A stretch of 64,000 nucleotides of DNA from Phoronis australis (taxonomy: Eukaryota; Phoronida; Phoronidae): positions 1 to 64,000 of the forward strand of contig NMRA01000309.1 of NCBI GenBank assembly GCA_002633005.1, given 5' to 3'. The position numbers and the translations under genes are program-made. The notes below the pieces were generated by a model. That model did not search any database and was not told the DNA's origin. It saw only the letters and a list, made by a program, of their open reading frames with translations. Shown one piece after another: positions 52,101 to 61,060 of this stretch. Within the stretch, counting starts at the first letter, position 1; each line of letters opens with the position of its first letter.

Positions 52101-53321
52101 GTTCTTGCTTTCTTTAGCAAATTATCATGAAGAGTTAATCAATGGGTTGCTGGAAAAATCAGATCCACATTATAATTTTTGTTAGAAAATTCAAATATGT
52201 GGGATTTTTTGTACCCGGATCACAATTTTTCTATGTATAACAACCATAAATTTGGGTTAATTTGAATTTTTGCGACTTTATTCTCTGGAATAATGGACTA
52301 TAGTAATGTCGATGAAACTGCGGAATGGGATTTAACGCTTTGTATCTTATCTGAATAATTACTTCACTTGTACACGTTGTATTCAAGATGTTACAATTTT
52401 CAAATTAAAACTTGTTTACTCTGTACCTTCCATGATATTCAGAAGTGCCTCACAACACAGTTTAACGTTCAAATTAAGGTAGTTGAATTCCTAATTCATT
52501 CACCAATTATGAATGACTTGTTTAAATTTGCAATTTTTTAATTTTCTCAAATTTAAGGAAAGTATAGTTTGACCTCATTCCAGCATTTTGTTCTTTTCAG
52601 TCTGACTCTACCTTCTTGCGATCACGAGAAGTTCTTCACATTTGCTGTTGTGGATGAAGATGTATCAATTGTTTTAGATGAAACAACCCTTAAGAGGTAA
52701 CAACTCTTGACCAAATTTTACCTTGGAGCCATCGAACTAACATTACCTGTTAAAATTGATTTCGTTTTCAGCAATTTGGGGAGTTGGATGGCACCAACCA
52801 CAAGGTGATATTACTGCTACGTGATCCCTGGACCCAGGTTCTGTTGTCTGTATCAAAACTCTACTCGAAAACTGACTAATAGCAGGACACTATTCGAATA
52901 AACTTGTGCTCAAATATATGACATGTTTGGTTAAGTTTCAAGTTCATTATAACTTGGTCCCAGCTGCTTTGTGGCTGTGGTTTTAACGCTGGTTGAAATC
53001 AATTTTGCTGGCTTATGCATATGATGCTATTCTACCGAGTTTGATTTACTGGGAAATGAGATACTTCTGAAACTTAACTGTATGTTCACTTTAGTTAAAG
53101 GTCTCTTGAGCACTTTTAGCTAATAGGACTATTACCTCGAGATATCCCGTTTCACACAATGACGAGTGTTGAATGTGTTGAAATTTGAACTTGATTGTTT
53201 TTGACCGTGCAAAGCAGTGCTGAATATAAGTTTGTCAAATTTCCCAGTCCTTCATTTTCCACTGCATGTACTGCATATGCAGGCTGTGCTATGAATTGAA
53301 TAAAATATGACGCTGATTGTG

Positions 53322-53365
<44 letters not shown>

Positions 53366-56219
53366 TGATGGGACTCTCTGTTATGTTTTTGTTTAGTGCT
53401 TTAGTGCATTCCTTCCCTCCACATTTTACTGACAGAAAGCAGAGCCCACAAAAGGGTTTTACTAAAGACCTGAACCTAAGCATACTGAGTAATACTATAT
53501 AAGGTGTACCAAAAGATAAAGTGAAACAATTATTAAGCAAAGACTTTTTTGAAAAATGTATAGCTAATGTCCCTATATATGGATATACGGTATGTATTGC
53601 CTGCCTTTTGCAGATGCTTTGAATACGTTTGACATTTATTATTCATTGCTTAAAAGCTGGTTTGTATTAACTACACCTGTCATGTTTTAATGGACATATG
53701 TTCTGCTCATCATTTCTTCATTGTACTGTTTGAGGTCTAGAGGCCTTGGTACAGGTTGTATAAGTTTCAGTTTAGTAGAGGAAAAGTTCGAAATAGTATA
53801 TTTTTCTAGCAACATTGACTACTAATCCCTTGGCTGTGGTTTTAGTTGTAGGTTTAACAAGAGTTTGTTCTTGGATGATGACGTATGGAGAATGGTGAAA
53901 ATAGGCGACATGCCTGATGGACAAGGTTTTGGTAAGAACGTTAACGTGCTAGACATTGTACTGTTTGCGTGGTACAAGTCATTGTGCTGTTTGCATGGTA
54001 CTAGTCATTGTGCTGTTTGCATGGTACAAGTCATTCTGCTGTTTGCATGGTACAAGTCATTGTGCTATTTGCATGGTACAAGTCATTTTGCTGTTTGCAT
54101 GGTACAAGTCATTCTGCTGTGCAAGTCATTGTGCTGTTTATGTTATACAAGTCATTGTGCTGTTGACATGGCACCATCAGTGCAGCACAAACTGACATGG
54201 CACAAATTGTGACTGTAATTCGTGTTCTATGAAGAAACAGTGTGGCCTAGTGAGACAAGTGTCCGATTCCTTTACTCAAATTTGTGGCTCCAAGTGCCAC
54301 TGCTAGACCTTTGAATCAGGTCTCTAGCACCTTAACTCGGTTTCAACTATATAAAACAAACGGTTCCAGGTGATCAGTGCATTGGGCCCACCTGAGGGTA
54401 GTGTGCTCATCTGGAACAACGTGTACGAGACCGCTTGCAATTATTTTTTATGTTTAGGAACAGTTGAAAGTGACAAAAGCAGATATGCGTTGCCTGCGCA
54501 CGAGTCATGAACGCGTCCTTTCAGTTTTCGCCTTAACAATTTCGAATTCCGTGTATTCATTTCCTGCAGTAGAGCGCATACTCCATTGCATGTGTGGTGA
54601 CTTCGTGTCAACTTCATTTTTTACCAGGTTAACAAACGAAATGAGAGCCCTGCAATTTAAACACCAGGAAAGACTTTTAAAGAGTCTGTTGTTGATTAAA
54701 GTGACTACTGCTGCAGTGCACAAAATTTTAGTCAGAGTCACGAAACATTTTCTGCTAACGATAATGGTCTTTTCATGTTCCTTACTCCATTTAAAAGTAA
54801 TACCTAGGCTCATGAAGAACTGTTAATGCAGTGTTTCTTCAAATCAAGATCATAAAATTTCAGGTCATGCTTGTTGTTTTCAAACAAAGTGAGTTTAATG
54901 CTTTTTACGTGTTTATGACTTAGCCGTAAAATCTCTCTTTTGTGTTCATTTTAAACGGTCATATTTTATTACATGATTTTGAGTTCATTTTAGACGGTCA
55001 TATTTTATTACATGATTTTGCAATAAATGCCATCCTACAAAAAGAAATGTTTGTTGACCTGAAATACTTGTATGTTACCATGGGTTTACAATAGTTTCTT
55101 TTATGTTTTCAGAACAGTGTGGAATTGTTGCTCAAATGTCAGAGCCAATTGCAGATGCCAATATCTCAGAGTATTATTTAAGCTCATACTACTACGGTCA
55201 CACTCTGGTAAGGACATTGTTTATTCATGGGTATCATGGTGTGTTCAGGTATACAATTGTCCAGAGTACGAGGTTACTAAGTTAACTCCGAAATCAAAGT
55301 GAGTCTTATTGATGAGCACGTACAGAGCCTTTCATTGATAGAGGGCACTGAGGTGCTGTGGAAGCGCGGTAGTCTGAATAGAACCTGTGGCCCTTATTTG
55401 GCTATGGTGATCAGGCAATAGCAAGATCATCTCATCGGCCACAACGCTTTTTGGCTTTGTGTAGTATTCAGGTGCTTACAAAGGTATTTGCCCATATCAA
55501 AGCTATGCTGTTGCAATGAGATGTATGTATGTATTTATTTATTATAGTGACATAAGGGTACCAGTAAATACAATATCAAAGACAGATCATTCACCACACC
55601 CCCCAGCCTCAATGGGCTTACTCAGTCACCTAATAATTATTAAATCATTACATAACAAATTGCACAAGCTCAAATATGACCACTTCAGACTAGTTTATAA
55701 ACAAATAATTACTTCTAACCTGTAAAGCGTCTTGAATGAATTTCGCAATGAGATTGTTCAATGATTTTATAATTCATATCATTCTGTAATTTCCACTTGA
55801 GGAATTAATTGACCAAAAATTTGGTTATCATTTAAAGCACCTTTGTGCATCCATTGTCTGCAATTTCCTCTTGTACTCATTCACCAATAGATAAAACTGA
55901 CCACTAAAGCCAGTTAGTTCCTGTCACTGGCTGAACAATGATATACCCAAGTGTCCATGAACACCACTCAGTCAGTAATTGGAATTTACGATGCTGATAT
56001 GCAGTATTGTAATACAGGGTTGAAGAATAATGCTAAAAAGCTCGACAGCATTCATTGGCTCCTTACTAATTTGTCTCTGAAATCATTTTGAATAACATTT
56101 TGAGAAGACAGTAGTTTGTCAATCTTTGTTTTCTATTGTCATCTTAGGTCCCAGAAGCTGATATTGATTTGGTTCTGAACATCTTAAAAAGTCGACACAA
56201 GACTCAGAAGGAACCGTAG
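22158..56219 (+). CDS. CASTOR1: CASTOR-family arginine-sensor-like ACT-domain protein (9 exons, 331 aa)
   Basis: Homologue of vertebrate CASTOR1/2 (GATSL), cytosolic ACT-domain proteins; human CASTOR1 binds GATOR2 and releases it on arginine, activating mTORC1. Exons: 22158-22309, 34137-34207, 37626-37807, 46345-46462, 47636-47765, 52601-52696, 53852-53931, 55113-55207, 56148-56219. All GT/AG junctions are in phase; 996 nt encode 331 aa (human 329). Landmarks: MELNVLKHRLKIFSV start, FFSFTETCDDYTVIIDE (54-70), PLADLGVPIYSLSTFQNDF (115-133), SPKNRF (187-192), DDDVWRMVKIGD (258-269), CGIVAQ (279-284), GHTLVPE (305-311). Human dimer residues I202 and Y207 correspond to I210 and Y215; GATOR2-contact Q119 and D121 to Q130 and D132. 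Arginine-pocket S111 and D304 are replaced by P122 and G305. A Ser/Gly/Pro-rich loop at about 19-36 is longer than in human. The CASTOR1 versus CASTOR2 label is arbitrary for a probable single invertebrate homologue. Confidence 0.93.
22831..23038. mobile_element. 208-bp foldback element in CASTOR intron 1
   Basis: The left arm AGCTGCTGTAAGTTCCCAAG and the reverse complement of the right arm, AGCTACACCAAGTTCCCAAA, open a long imperfect palindrome. It includes 'ataggtt' and then GAACTGAAATTGACRACAAT near the centre. It can fold almost completely and has no coding capacity. Confidence 0.75.
25124..25192. other. 69-nt stem-loop (hairpin)
   Basis: TTTGATTGGAAA at 25124-25135 pairs perfectly with TTTCCAATCAAA at 25181-25192. 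Inner stems TTTACT/AGTAAA and GCTTGCTT/AAGCAAGC leave a tiny loop. The size resembles a microRNA precursor, but the apical loop is very small, so a short foldback repeat is equally likely. Confidence 0.5.
26388..26905. mobile_element. ~515-bp foldback/TIR element in CASTOR intron 1
   Basis: The left end (26391 on) ATTCCAGGCAGGCCTTTATG and the reverse complement of the right end, GAATCAGGCCTTTATCCAGG, are inverted. Inner blocks GGGCGTCCAAATGG and GGGTGTCCAAAATGG also match in inverted order. An open frame at 26492-26932 runs through it but resembles no known protein and includes the terminal repeat, so it is not called as a gene. Confidence 0.65.
29366..30170 (+). repeat. Dispersed repeat family A, copy 4
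   Basis: Starts TTTTTATGCACCCACATATTAGG, continues with 'gcccctagtggcaattttag' sub-units, and ends near TTGGCAAATTTCAATATTCTGC. This is the opposite orientation to copies 1 and 2. It lies in CASTOR intron 1. Confidence 0.65.
31003..31390. repeat. Minisatellite, 12 copies of a 29/33-bp unit
   Basis: Unit TTAGTGCAGCCATCACC + TAAGTCATCTGC (29 bp), with a variant carrying an extra TGTC (33 bp). Order by length: S L S L S L L L L S L L. Copies differ at only a few positions. It lies in CASTOR intron 1. Confidence 0.93.
31661..31767. repeat. Two-copy tandem repeat, ~53-bp unit
   Basis: Two copies of CAGGGACCAGWACCACATCT...CAGTAAAG...CTGTGTGTGCATAAT, nearly identical, in CASTOR intron 1. Confidence 0.8.
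32875..33090 (+). repeat. Dispersed repeat family D, copy 1 (diverged)
   Basis: Shares TCACAGGCAATGTGTACATG, then GATTGTCCAACC, then a GATGTTCTTGTTAG...CTTATCAGG order with 58829-59060 and more weakly with 45338-45495. Confidence 0.45.
34766..36247. mobile_element. 1.48-kb TIR DNA element with TA ends
   Basis: The left end TACCGTATTCGCCATAATAA and the reverse complement of the right end, TACCGTATTCGCCTTAATAA, continue into CCGCCCA. A further inverted GCGCCC block follows inside. The outer TA dinucleotides fit a TA target duplication, as with Tc1/mariner-like elements. The interior has no recognisable transposase, so it is probably non-autonomous. It lies between CASTOR exons 2 and 3. Confidence 0.8.
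36985..37468. mobile_element. Possible TIR element related to 44690-44850
   Basis: The left CCAGGGATATACCTAGGCCT...CAAAACCCTGCCAGG and the reverse complement of the right, CCAGGGCTTCAAAAC...AAACCCTGACAGG, are inverted. Internal 'ggcctgcaatccctcgattgg' text recurs in diverged form at about 44695 ('gggccttcaatccctcaactt'). Confidence 0.5.
38745..39945 (+). repeat. Dispersed repeat family A, copy 5
   Basis: Opens with the palindrome CCCACATATTTATATGTGGG (38751-38770). Several sub-units with 'accctagtggcaattttg', 'cacctggtggccaatt' and 'gcctcctagtagtagttttg' follow at intervals of about 150 bp. It ends near CGCTTTGCATTGCTCTTTTT. It lies in CASTOR intron 3. Confidence 0.7.
40700..41930 (+). repeat. 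Dispersed repeat family A, copy 6
   Basis: Starts around ATTTTTATGCTGTCATCTTA and repeats the 'cctagtggcagttttg ... ttttacat ... tgtatctccaaa ... gatttttcatgaaatttggcagat' sub-unit several times. It ends GGGCACATTTCAATGCTCTG + CTTTGCTCTTG, the same terminus as copies 1 and 2 reversed. Confidence 0.7.
42124..43815. mobile_element. 1.7-kb TTAA-flanked element (piggyBac-like ends)
   Basis: TTAA at 42124-42127 is followed by AGGAGCATGCCATCC. The right boundary in reverse complement reads TTAA (43812-43815) then AGGAGAATGCCACCC. These 15-bp inverted repeats inside TTAA duplications are the arrangement of piggyBac-type elements. No transposase is visible. A 66-codon frame at 43248-43448 (MATRNPDLDDSSSQRRLRRW...) is not recognised. 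A piece of another MITE (CAGTGGTGGATTTAGAGG, 43153 on) is nested inside. Confidence 0.7.
43153..43206. mobile_element. One-ended fragment of the CAG(T/G)GGCGGAT MITE
   Basis: CAGTGGTGGATTTAGAGG followed by GGGGCCATTGGGGCC matches an end of the 7354-7511 element. No second end was found. An ambiguous base (N) is at 43206. Confidence 0.5.
44690..44850. repeat. Diverged repeat related to 36985-37468
   Basis: Contains GCAGGGCCTTCAATCCCTCA, then 'gatattgccaaatcgtgcataagt', 'caggcccaaaaattcc' and 'ttaaaaaatctctaggtt', parallel to words in order at 37015-37140. Confidence 0.4.
45338..45495 (+). repeat. Dispersed repeat family D, copy 2
   Basis: CAGGCCTTTCGATCTCATGA then CTTCTTACCTTGACAGGATTCC parallels 58829 onward (CTCTCATGAAATCAGTCTCA, CCTTACTGTGATAGGATTCT). 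It lies in CASTOR intron 3. Confidence 0.5.
45701..46127. mobile_element. 427-bp MITE with ~49-bp terminal inverted repeats
   Basis: The left GTTGCATGAAACAGTCCCAA and the reverse complement of the right, GTTGCATGAAACAGTTCCAA, continue through GGGACTCARCTAARCTCCCT to AAATCT, with few mismatches over about 49 bp. An internal 'ggggcgttgcatgaaaagatccct' repeats part of the end. It lies 218 bp upstream of CASTOR exon 4. Confidence 0.85.
46735..47160 (-). mobile_element. Degenerate GIY-YIG (Penelope-like) retroelement fragment
   Basis: The minus strand from about 47158 reads DNDVVYKFN, stop, KFGEFHVGMTTRRLGQRTKE + HSKSYNSALYIHSMVTG, then PTILHIDD, and after one frame change EIIESLAIVHLNARASMN. This follows the GIY-YIG domain of Penelope-like elements: VYKF, Y-x-GMTxRxLxxRxxEH, a downstream Glu/Ile segment and a terminal LN. 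It has in-frame stops and a frameshift and is therefore dead. It lies between CASTOR exons 4 and 5, antisense. Confidence 0.75.
47170..47300. repeat. 22-bp degenerate tandem repeat, ~5 copies
   Basis: Units of TCCTGGCATGATAAATTTTC-type sequence with a period of 21-22 bp and 20-30% divergence between copies. Confidence 0.75.
47336..47560 (-). pseudogene. Protein-like open segment followed by AATAAA, unrecognised
   Basis: A minus-strand frame of about 73 codons has protein-like composition: LLRQDHKPFVKLFSATY, then TYTRVHKEQLSLALRDNF, KRPIEFEQQWKAKVEKIQ and DTYFPLKN, with a stop at 47336-47338. AATAAA lies 18 nt further on (47318-47313). The upstream limit is a stop; an AG at the start of GACCAC could act as an acceptor. 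It may be the 3' end of a retroposed mRNA, of a mobile element ORF, or of a nested gene. I do not recognise the family. Confidence 0.3.
48850..49345 (-). mobile_element. Degenerate LINE 3' end (second copy)
   Basis: Minus-strand frames give RASVSGCLVPNKPKTNCGKR + TFAYRGAIAY and, in the next frame, TNRLGTAVTNAPNVHVFKQK + YWD. This is the GKRTF-YRGA-WN-L--(A/V)----FK pattern of a non-LTR RT C-terminus. The tail at 48866-48940 (GGTGACCACTTCAGTGAATA) resembles the 3' UTR of the copy at 8286-9060. It lies between CASTOR exons 5 and 6. Confidence 0.7.
50066..50221. repeat. 52-bp tandem repeat, 3 nearly perfect copies
   Basis: CATGCTACTGTAGACAGTGC and AATGACTGTAACAAAGAGGT repeat at 50066, 50118 and 50170 with almost no differences. 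Confidence 0.95.
50269..50312. repeat. (TG)n microsatellite with CG interruptions
   Basis: Run of TG dinucleotides interrupted by GCGTGCG blocks. Confidence 0.95.
50520..50650 (+). mobile_element. Possible tRNA-derived SINE head
   Basis: GCCGTGTTGGTCAGTGCGTT resembles a pol III A box region of a tRNA, followed about 35 bp later by a degraded B-box-like GGTGTTACAGGTGACCC. No acceptor stem or target duplication was found. Confidence 0.3.
51657..52059. mobile_element. 403-bp MITE with GGGCCCGGTCTC ends
   Basis: The left GGGCCCGGTCTCCAATCTTT and the reverse complement of the right, GGGCCCGGTCTCTAATCTTT, continue through ACTCGAAA and GAACTCGAAATTA, giving about 43 bp of inverted repeats. The interior is full of TCGAGTTT/AACTCGAA words. 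No clear target duplication was found. Confidence 0.85.
53324..53363. repeat. (CA)n microsatellite, ~20 units
   Basis: Uninterrupted (AC) run. Cys/Val and His/Thr open frames across it are artefacts. Confidence 0.97.
53960..54170. repeat. 26-bp tandem repeat, ~8 copies, just inside CASTOR intron 7
   Basis: Unit CTGTTTGCATGGTACAAGTC + ATTGTG repeated about eight times with one 17-bp truncated unit. The array starts about 28 bp after the exon 7 donor at 53932. Confidence 0.93.
54943..55020. repeat. 40-bp tandem duplication
   Basis: GTTCATTTTARACGGTCATA + TTTTATTACATGATTTTG occurs twice, about 95 bp upstream of CASTOR exon 8. Confidence 0.9.
55530..55740 (-). mobile_element. Possible LINE 3' UTR-like fragment
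   Basis: 'atttatttattatagtgacat...ggg' followed by 'ccccccagcctcaatgggctt' loosely resembles the 3' tails at 8300 and 48866. No coding tail is visible. Confidence 0.25.
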
Positions 56220-58828
56220 CTTGTGGCTGTATTCGTAGATGAGCCGAGAAATGAAAGCTGAAGTGATGACAAATAGAAGCTGCTCACAGTATTGTAATAA
56301 TCCTATAGTGCACAGCAAAAGTGATCGTTACAGCTAAGCTTATGCACAATTAACCATCACAGTAGCCATCGGTTTTGAACTAGGATTAGTTTAATAACAC
56401 AAGATACTGGTACGTAAAATCTAGTGTGATCATGTTTCGCTTGTTGTTTATGGCATTATCAGGAGAAGACTTTCATGATCTCCCACACCTCATAAGAAAC
56501 TAGTCTTATAAAACGGAGTCAAGTAATGAAGTTGATTTAAGATGGTGTGGGGTTGTGGAAACACATTATGTTCAAGTGACTCATCACGGTGCTTTGTCAC
56601 TCTGCTCAAAGCTGGCATGAGAAACTAAATGGAAAAAGTGCCACCTGCTGGCGTTCTTTGTTACCAGAGTTGATGGTGTGCATCATTTGAAGTGACAAAA
56701 ATCAGCTTTTAGTATTCTTTCTAAAGGACAGTGTGTCAGGTTTCAGAGAAGTTTCTCGAAGTAACAGTCATATTCGGAGGTACTAGGTTGACAACCATTG
56801 GTAACTTACCCTTTTTGTTCTTAAGAAATTCTCCTAGTCTGTGTATTTTATCATGAAGTCTGATTTATTGTTACATCCCTACATTATTGCACTCACAGAA
56901 AACTTAACTGGACTTGTTGTGCACACAATTTCGCATACTTATCCTAATATTTATATTTTTCCTTTGAGAAAAAACAAAATGAAACTTAAATATCCAAAAA
57001 AACTTTTGTCAGGGGTATCAAATAGAAGATGATTTGTATACTGTAGGCAGTTAGATCGCAAGATTTCAGCAATGGGTGCTTCGATGTGCATGTTGGTTGT
57101 GAAGCATTGTTAATATCATTTTAGCATGGATAAATTATGAATCGATTGCCGAGAAATTTGTTAAGTTATTCTGCTTCTTGAATTTTGTGTGCCCACATTA
57201 TGTATATTCATGTTGCAGTTTCAATTTTTTGCAACTTAAATTTAATAGAAGAGCTAGTATGTTTTTTTGTGAATTTGATTGGGTTGTTAGAAAGTTCCCA
57301 TGTTTTACATGGCATAGTTACTGTCCTATTCTGTTTAACATTTTTTGTTTCAGCTATTAAAGTAATTTTTTACGCACTGTATGAAAGTGTAAATCAATAC
57401 CAAAGAAATGGATACAGTGAATTAATGTATTAGTCTTGATTTTGCATCGGATGTACATGTTTGAGCCAGTTGTTACCAAAAATCAATTCAGTAATGGATG
57501 AAAGCCAATTGATTTTTTAGTTTACTTACCGGTAACTACTTTTCACTGTAGATTTTTTGATAACGATAATTAGAATTATTGTAATAATTGCTAACTGTCA
57601 ATGAAAACGAGGCCAATGCTAGAAATGGTTGATATGTTAATTTGACATTCAAATAACAGGTGTGGCTATAATTCTCTTATTTTGCACAAAATTAATTGCC
57701 AAAGTTGTCATTTTTACATTTTTCAAAGGCTGGCTAACTTGCTACCCATGATGGAAACTTGATCAAATGTTGATTTATGATATCTACTTACTGTAAGTCA
57801 TGCTAGTAATATGCTAAAATTTTCTTAATCTCTCTTTTTTGTGGAGAAATTTAACAGAATAGAATAACTTTGTTTCTTGCTCATATTGCATACTAATTAA
57901 GAATTCCCTTTTGTCAAATGTATGGGCTATAGGAGGCTATACACGCCAAAAATAACCTGACAATTTGACCCGGACTCCCTGGTAAGGAATTCCCTGTAAC
58001 GGCAGCCAAGTGCAAGTGGAATGACAACCCTTCATGACAAGTCATTGCTAGTCAGCTGAATTTTGCCCAATCCTTTTTTTCCGTCTACTGTAGTAAAGTC
58101 TTGTCTTCAGCAGTGGATTGTACTATGGAGCTGAAGACAGGAAGAGCTCAGACCAACACATTGTCAGTAACACTTTTAAATTGTTTTTTTGGTTGTAATG
58201 AAACTTGTTTTGTTTATTTGAAGCATCAATGAATACAAGCTGCCTCGTGTAATTTGTTAAGTCTCAGGACCATGCTAAAAGCATAGACTTATCAAGAGGG
58301 ATGATTTACACACCGGTCAGCATTTTAACAGTCAAGTTAAATGCTAAGGCTGTGATAAAGCAACTTTCCAGTTACATCAAGTTCCACATCATCAAACGAA
58401 AGGGAAAACTTTTGAAATTGTTTAACATGTTAAGACTCGTTGGCGAAATCTTTGTGAACAACTTGTCATAGGATTGATATTCAACTGGCTTCCAAGCTGG
58501 TATCACATATTACCTTTTTGTTTCGTAAATTACTGTTTTACTTTTAACATTTTTACCTACAGTGATGTATGATGCCTATTCTGGTGGGACGACTGAATGC
58601 CAGGATGCGGGTGACTTAACCTGATTATAAGCCATACCCAGCTTGTTTTTCTATAAACTTAAGCCAGTTTGTTACAATTTTCCATTGAGTACATTTTCTT
58701 GTGAAGAATGGGTTACCAAGAAGTAACTGACTTGTTACGCGAAAATGACAACTCACGAATGACGACTTTTAAAAACAACTGCTTTTTGCCATGTTCAGCC
58801 AACTAAAAAAGGAAATTCAAATTGGGCC
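56220..58828. other. CASTOR 3' flank, no gene seen
   Basis: AT-rich sequence that probably includes the 3' UTR. An ATTAAA is near 57355. The small open frames (for example 56841-57032 and 57185-57433) are low-complexity and unrecognised. Confidence 0.45.
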
Positions 58829-59060
58829 TTTCACTCTCATGAAATCAGTCTCATAATATTCCTTACTGTGATAGGATTCTATTTGCATTCCCAACTCGTG
58901 TCACAGGCATTGTGTATGTGCACCGTTCTTGAATTTGCAATTCTGGGGTGGTCAATCCCCCCCCCCCATTAACTTTGAAGCATTCTCTTGAGGTGCTCGT
59001 GGTTTTTATGTTCTTGTCAGGTTACAGAAATGCAATCCTATCAGGGTAAAGATATGCGAC
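58829..59060 (+). repeat. Dispersed repeat family D, copy 3
   Basis: CTCTCATGAAATCAGTCTCA, TCACAGGCATTGTGTATGTG, GGGTGGTCAATC and ATGTTCTTGTCAGG occur in order, matching the copies at 32875 and 45338. Confidence 0.5.
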
Positions 59061-59333
59061 TGACTTCTGAGAGGTCTAATTTTGTTTTTAGCCAACAGGC
59101 ATCTCTAGTCGCACACTTTTACAGTCGTTTAAATGAAAGGAGATATTACTGTGGTCTAAGAAAGAGCGAGGACAGAGGAGTTCCGCGAGGTAGCTTGTAG
59201 TTGAATCTTATTTTAGGAAATGTTTCGTTGAAGAAACTGTAGATGTAGAATATAGTTGATGGGACTGATGGAATGAGTGTTCAATCATAATTTATTATTG
59301 AGTTAAGTCAAATATCATTCCATGTGCGTTGCG

Positions 59334-59339
59334 AATAAA
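59334..59339 (+). promoter_or_regulatory. AATAAA hexamer, possible distal CASTOR polyadenylation signal
   Basis: Canonical hexamer about 3.1 kb after the CASTOR stop codon. No transcript evidence is available, so assignment to the gene is speculative. Confidence 0.2.
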
Positions 59340-59911
59340 ATGAGTTGCTGATCAATTTATGTTGTCATGTTGTTTTGTATAGAAAGAGTCTTGATTTGAT
59401 GTGCAATCCGCTTTCCGTGAAAGGTGTAAACTTGTAATTTAGACCACTTACTATAAAATTGGTCACAACTTTTTGGTTTCAAAGAGCTGGCAGTTCATTA
59501 TCCCCAAGCTCATGTTCGGTGCTTAAAATGGCATGCTATGACAAGCCAGAGACAAGTCTCTAGCAACAGCTAACTTTCAGTTCTTTCAAAACCTTGAAGT
59601 CACCTCCAATTTGACCAATAAACTTAGACTGAAGACAAAAGGAACAACTGCAGATGAATTTTATGGCACCAAGGGGTATAAATCGGTAGTTTGGGCATTA
59701 CCACATTCCATGCACTACGTTACTGTCACATACTTCATTCAGTAAAAAATCAGCTATTCTCAGTAAATTGCAATCTATGTTGGGGAAAATCCGTAATTGG
59801 TTTATCACAGTCTGGCTTTATCCGTAGCCCAGGTTTCGGGTTGACAACTGTTTGACCTTGTAGCCCAGGTGAAACTGGTGGCCTGAGTGGCAACTTGATG
59901 CTCAAATCTAA

Positions 59912-59958
59912 GTATACTATGTGCAATTATACTATGTGCAAGTATACTATGTGCATGC
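59912..59958. repeat. 16-bp tandem repeat, 3 copies
   Basis: GTATACTATGTGCAA-type units at 59912, 59928 and 59942. Confidence 0.85.
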
Positions 59959-60029
59959 CAAGTGGCGTGTGACTAACCTGGAGTGTTATCTTATGGATGT
60001 GAATGCAACAAGAGGGCCCCAAGGAAAAT

Positions 60030-61060
60030 CTACGTAGCCAGTCTGAGCAGAGATACAGGTCTATTGGGGCTGTGACACTAAACACTAATAACCAGAGATG
60101 GAGCTCTACTGGGACTGACACTACTAACACTGATGACCAGAGACGGAGCAATACTGGGACTGCGACACTACACTAATAACCAGAGATGGAGCTCTACTGG
60201 GATTGCGACACTACAGTGGCAGATCTAGGATATCACAAGGGGGGCCCAACATTTTGTCTGTAAGCATTTGCGCAAAGCACGATCATTGTAGATGCGGATA
60301 GCACCGAATGGGCAAGCCCCCTCCCGTCCAGGAAAATTTTCTGTTTTTTTTCTCCTAAAAATCAAGCATTTTCCTTGATACTCCTATTATGATACAAAGA
60401 GACCTACTTGCTTATGGTCCACAGCATTTGGGCGCGAATCCTACTTCTTTTTGTAATGCTTATTACACGTTTTATATTTTGTGCAATCGGTTCGTAACAA
60501 ATTTGTTGTTTAAAATAGTCATCAAATGCCCAAAAGACCAAATCCGTTTTTCGTGTTAGCAATAATGACGCGATTGCTTTGGAAATCCATTTTCACGAAA
60601 GACATCGCTCTAGTCGGTTGGCTTACGTAGTAAATGTTGGAAATCGTCTTAAGTTAAAGTTTGACAAAGAGAGAATTATGAGTTTCTGAGTGATTCACTA
60701 AGGCTTTGATTAAAATTCACATCTTACCAACAGCTTCCATTTTTTCATCGTCACTCAGCTTCCATTTTCTTTAAAAAATGTGAAGTAATTTTATTCATTG
60801 CACAGTGGAGCAGACGACGGAAACGGAGTCATAGTGCGCAGTGCCACTGCCGGTCACCTAGGATATCGCGGGAGAGCCAATACTTAGCCATAGTTCTGTT
60901 ACGATTGTGCCGTGTTTCAAATTCGACACTTGAAATTGGACCTGGGACCCCCCCCCCCCAACNTAACTTTTAACCAGAGATGGAGCTCTACTGGGCTGTG
61001 ACACTTTTAACTTTTAACCAGAGATGGAGCTCTACTAGCACTACTAACACTAATAATAGT
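60030..61060. repeat. Minisatellite (~45-bp unit) split by a mobile-element insertion
   Basis: Units ACCAGAGATGGAGCTCTACT + GGGACTGYGACACTA run from about 60040 to 60210, stop at CAGTGGCAGATCTAGG, and resume at 60970-61050 with ACCAGAGATGGAGCTCTACT. The intervening 750 bp begins like the 7354 MITE. An N lies in a poly-C tract at 60963. Confidence 0.8.
60214..60963. mobile_element. Insertion inside the minisatellite
   Basis: Begins CAGTGGCAGATCTAGGATAT + CACAAGGGGGGCCC, like the MITE at 7354. A second, similar motif (CACTGCCGGTCACCTAGGAT) lies at 60845. The right end is a poly-C run with an ambiguous base, so the exact end and any inverted repeat cannot be seen. Confidence 0.5.

Noticed and set aside
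53152-53540. Cys/Val and Thr/His repeat open frames
   Set aside because: Artefacts of the (CA)n microsatellite at 53324-53363.
54241-54345. tRNA-like text (GTGGCCTAGTGAGACAAGTG...)
   Set aside because: A weak A-box-like start only. No B box at the right spacing and no cloverleaf could be drawn.
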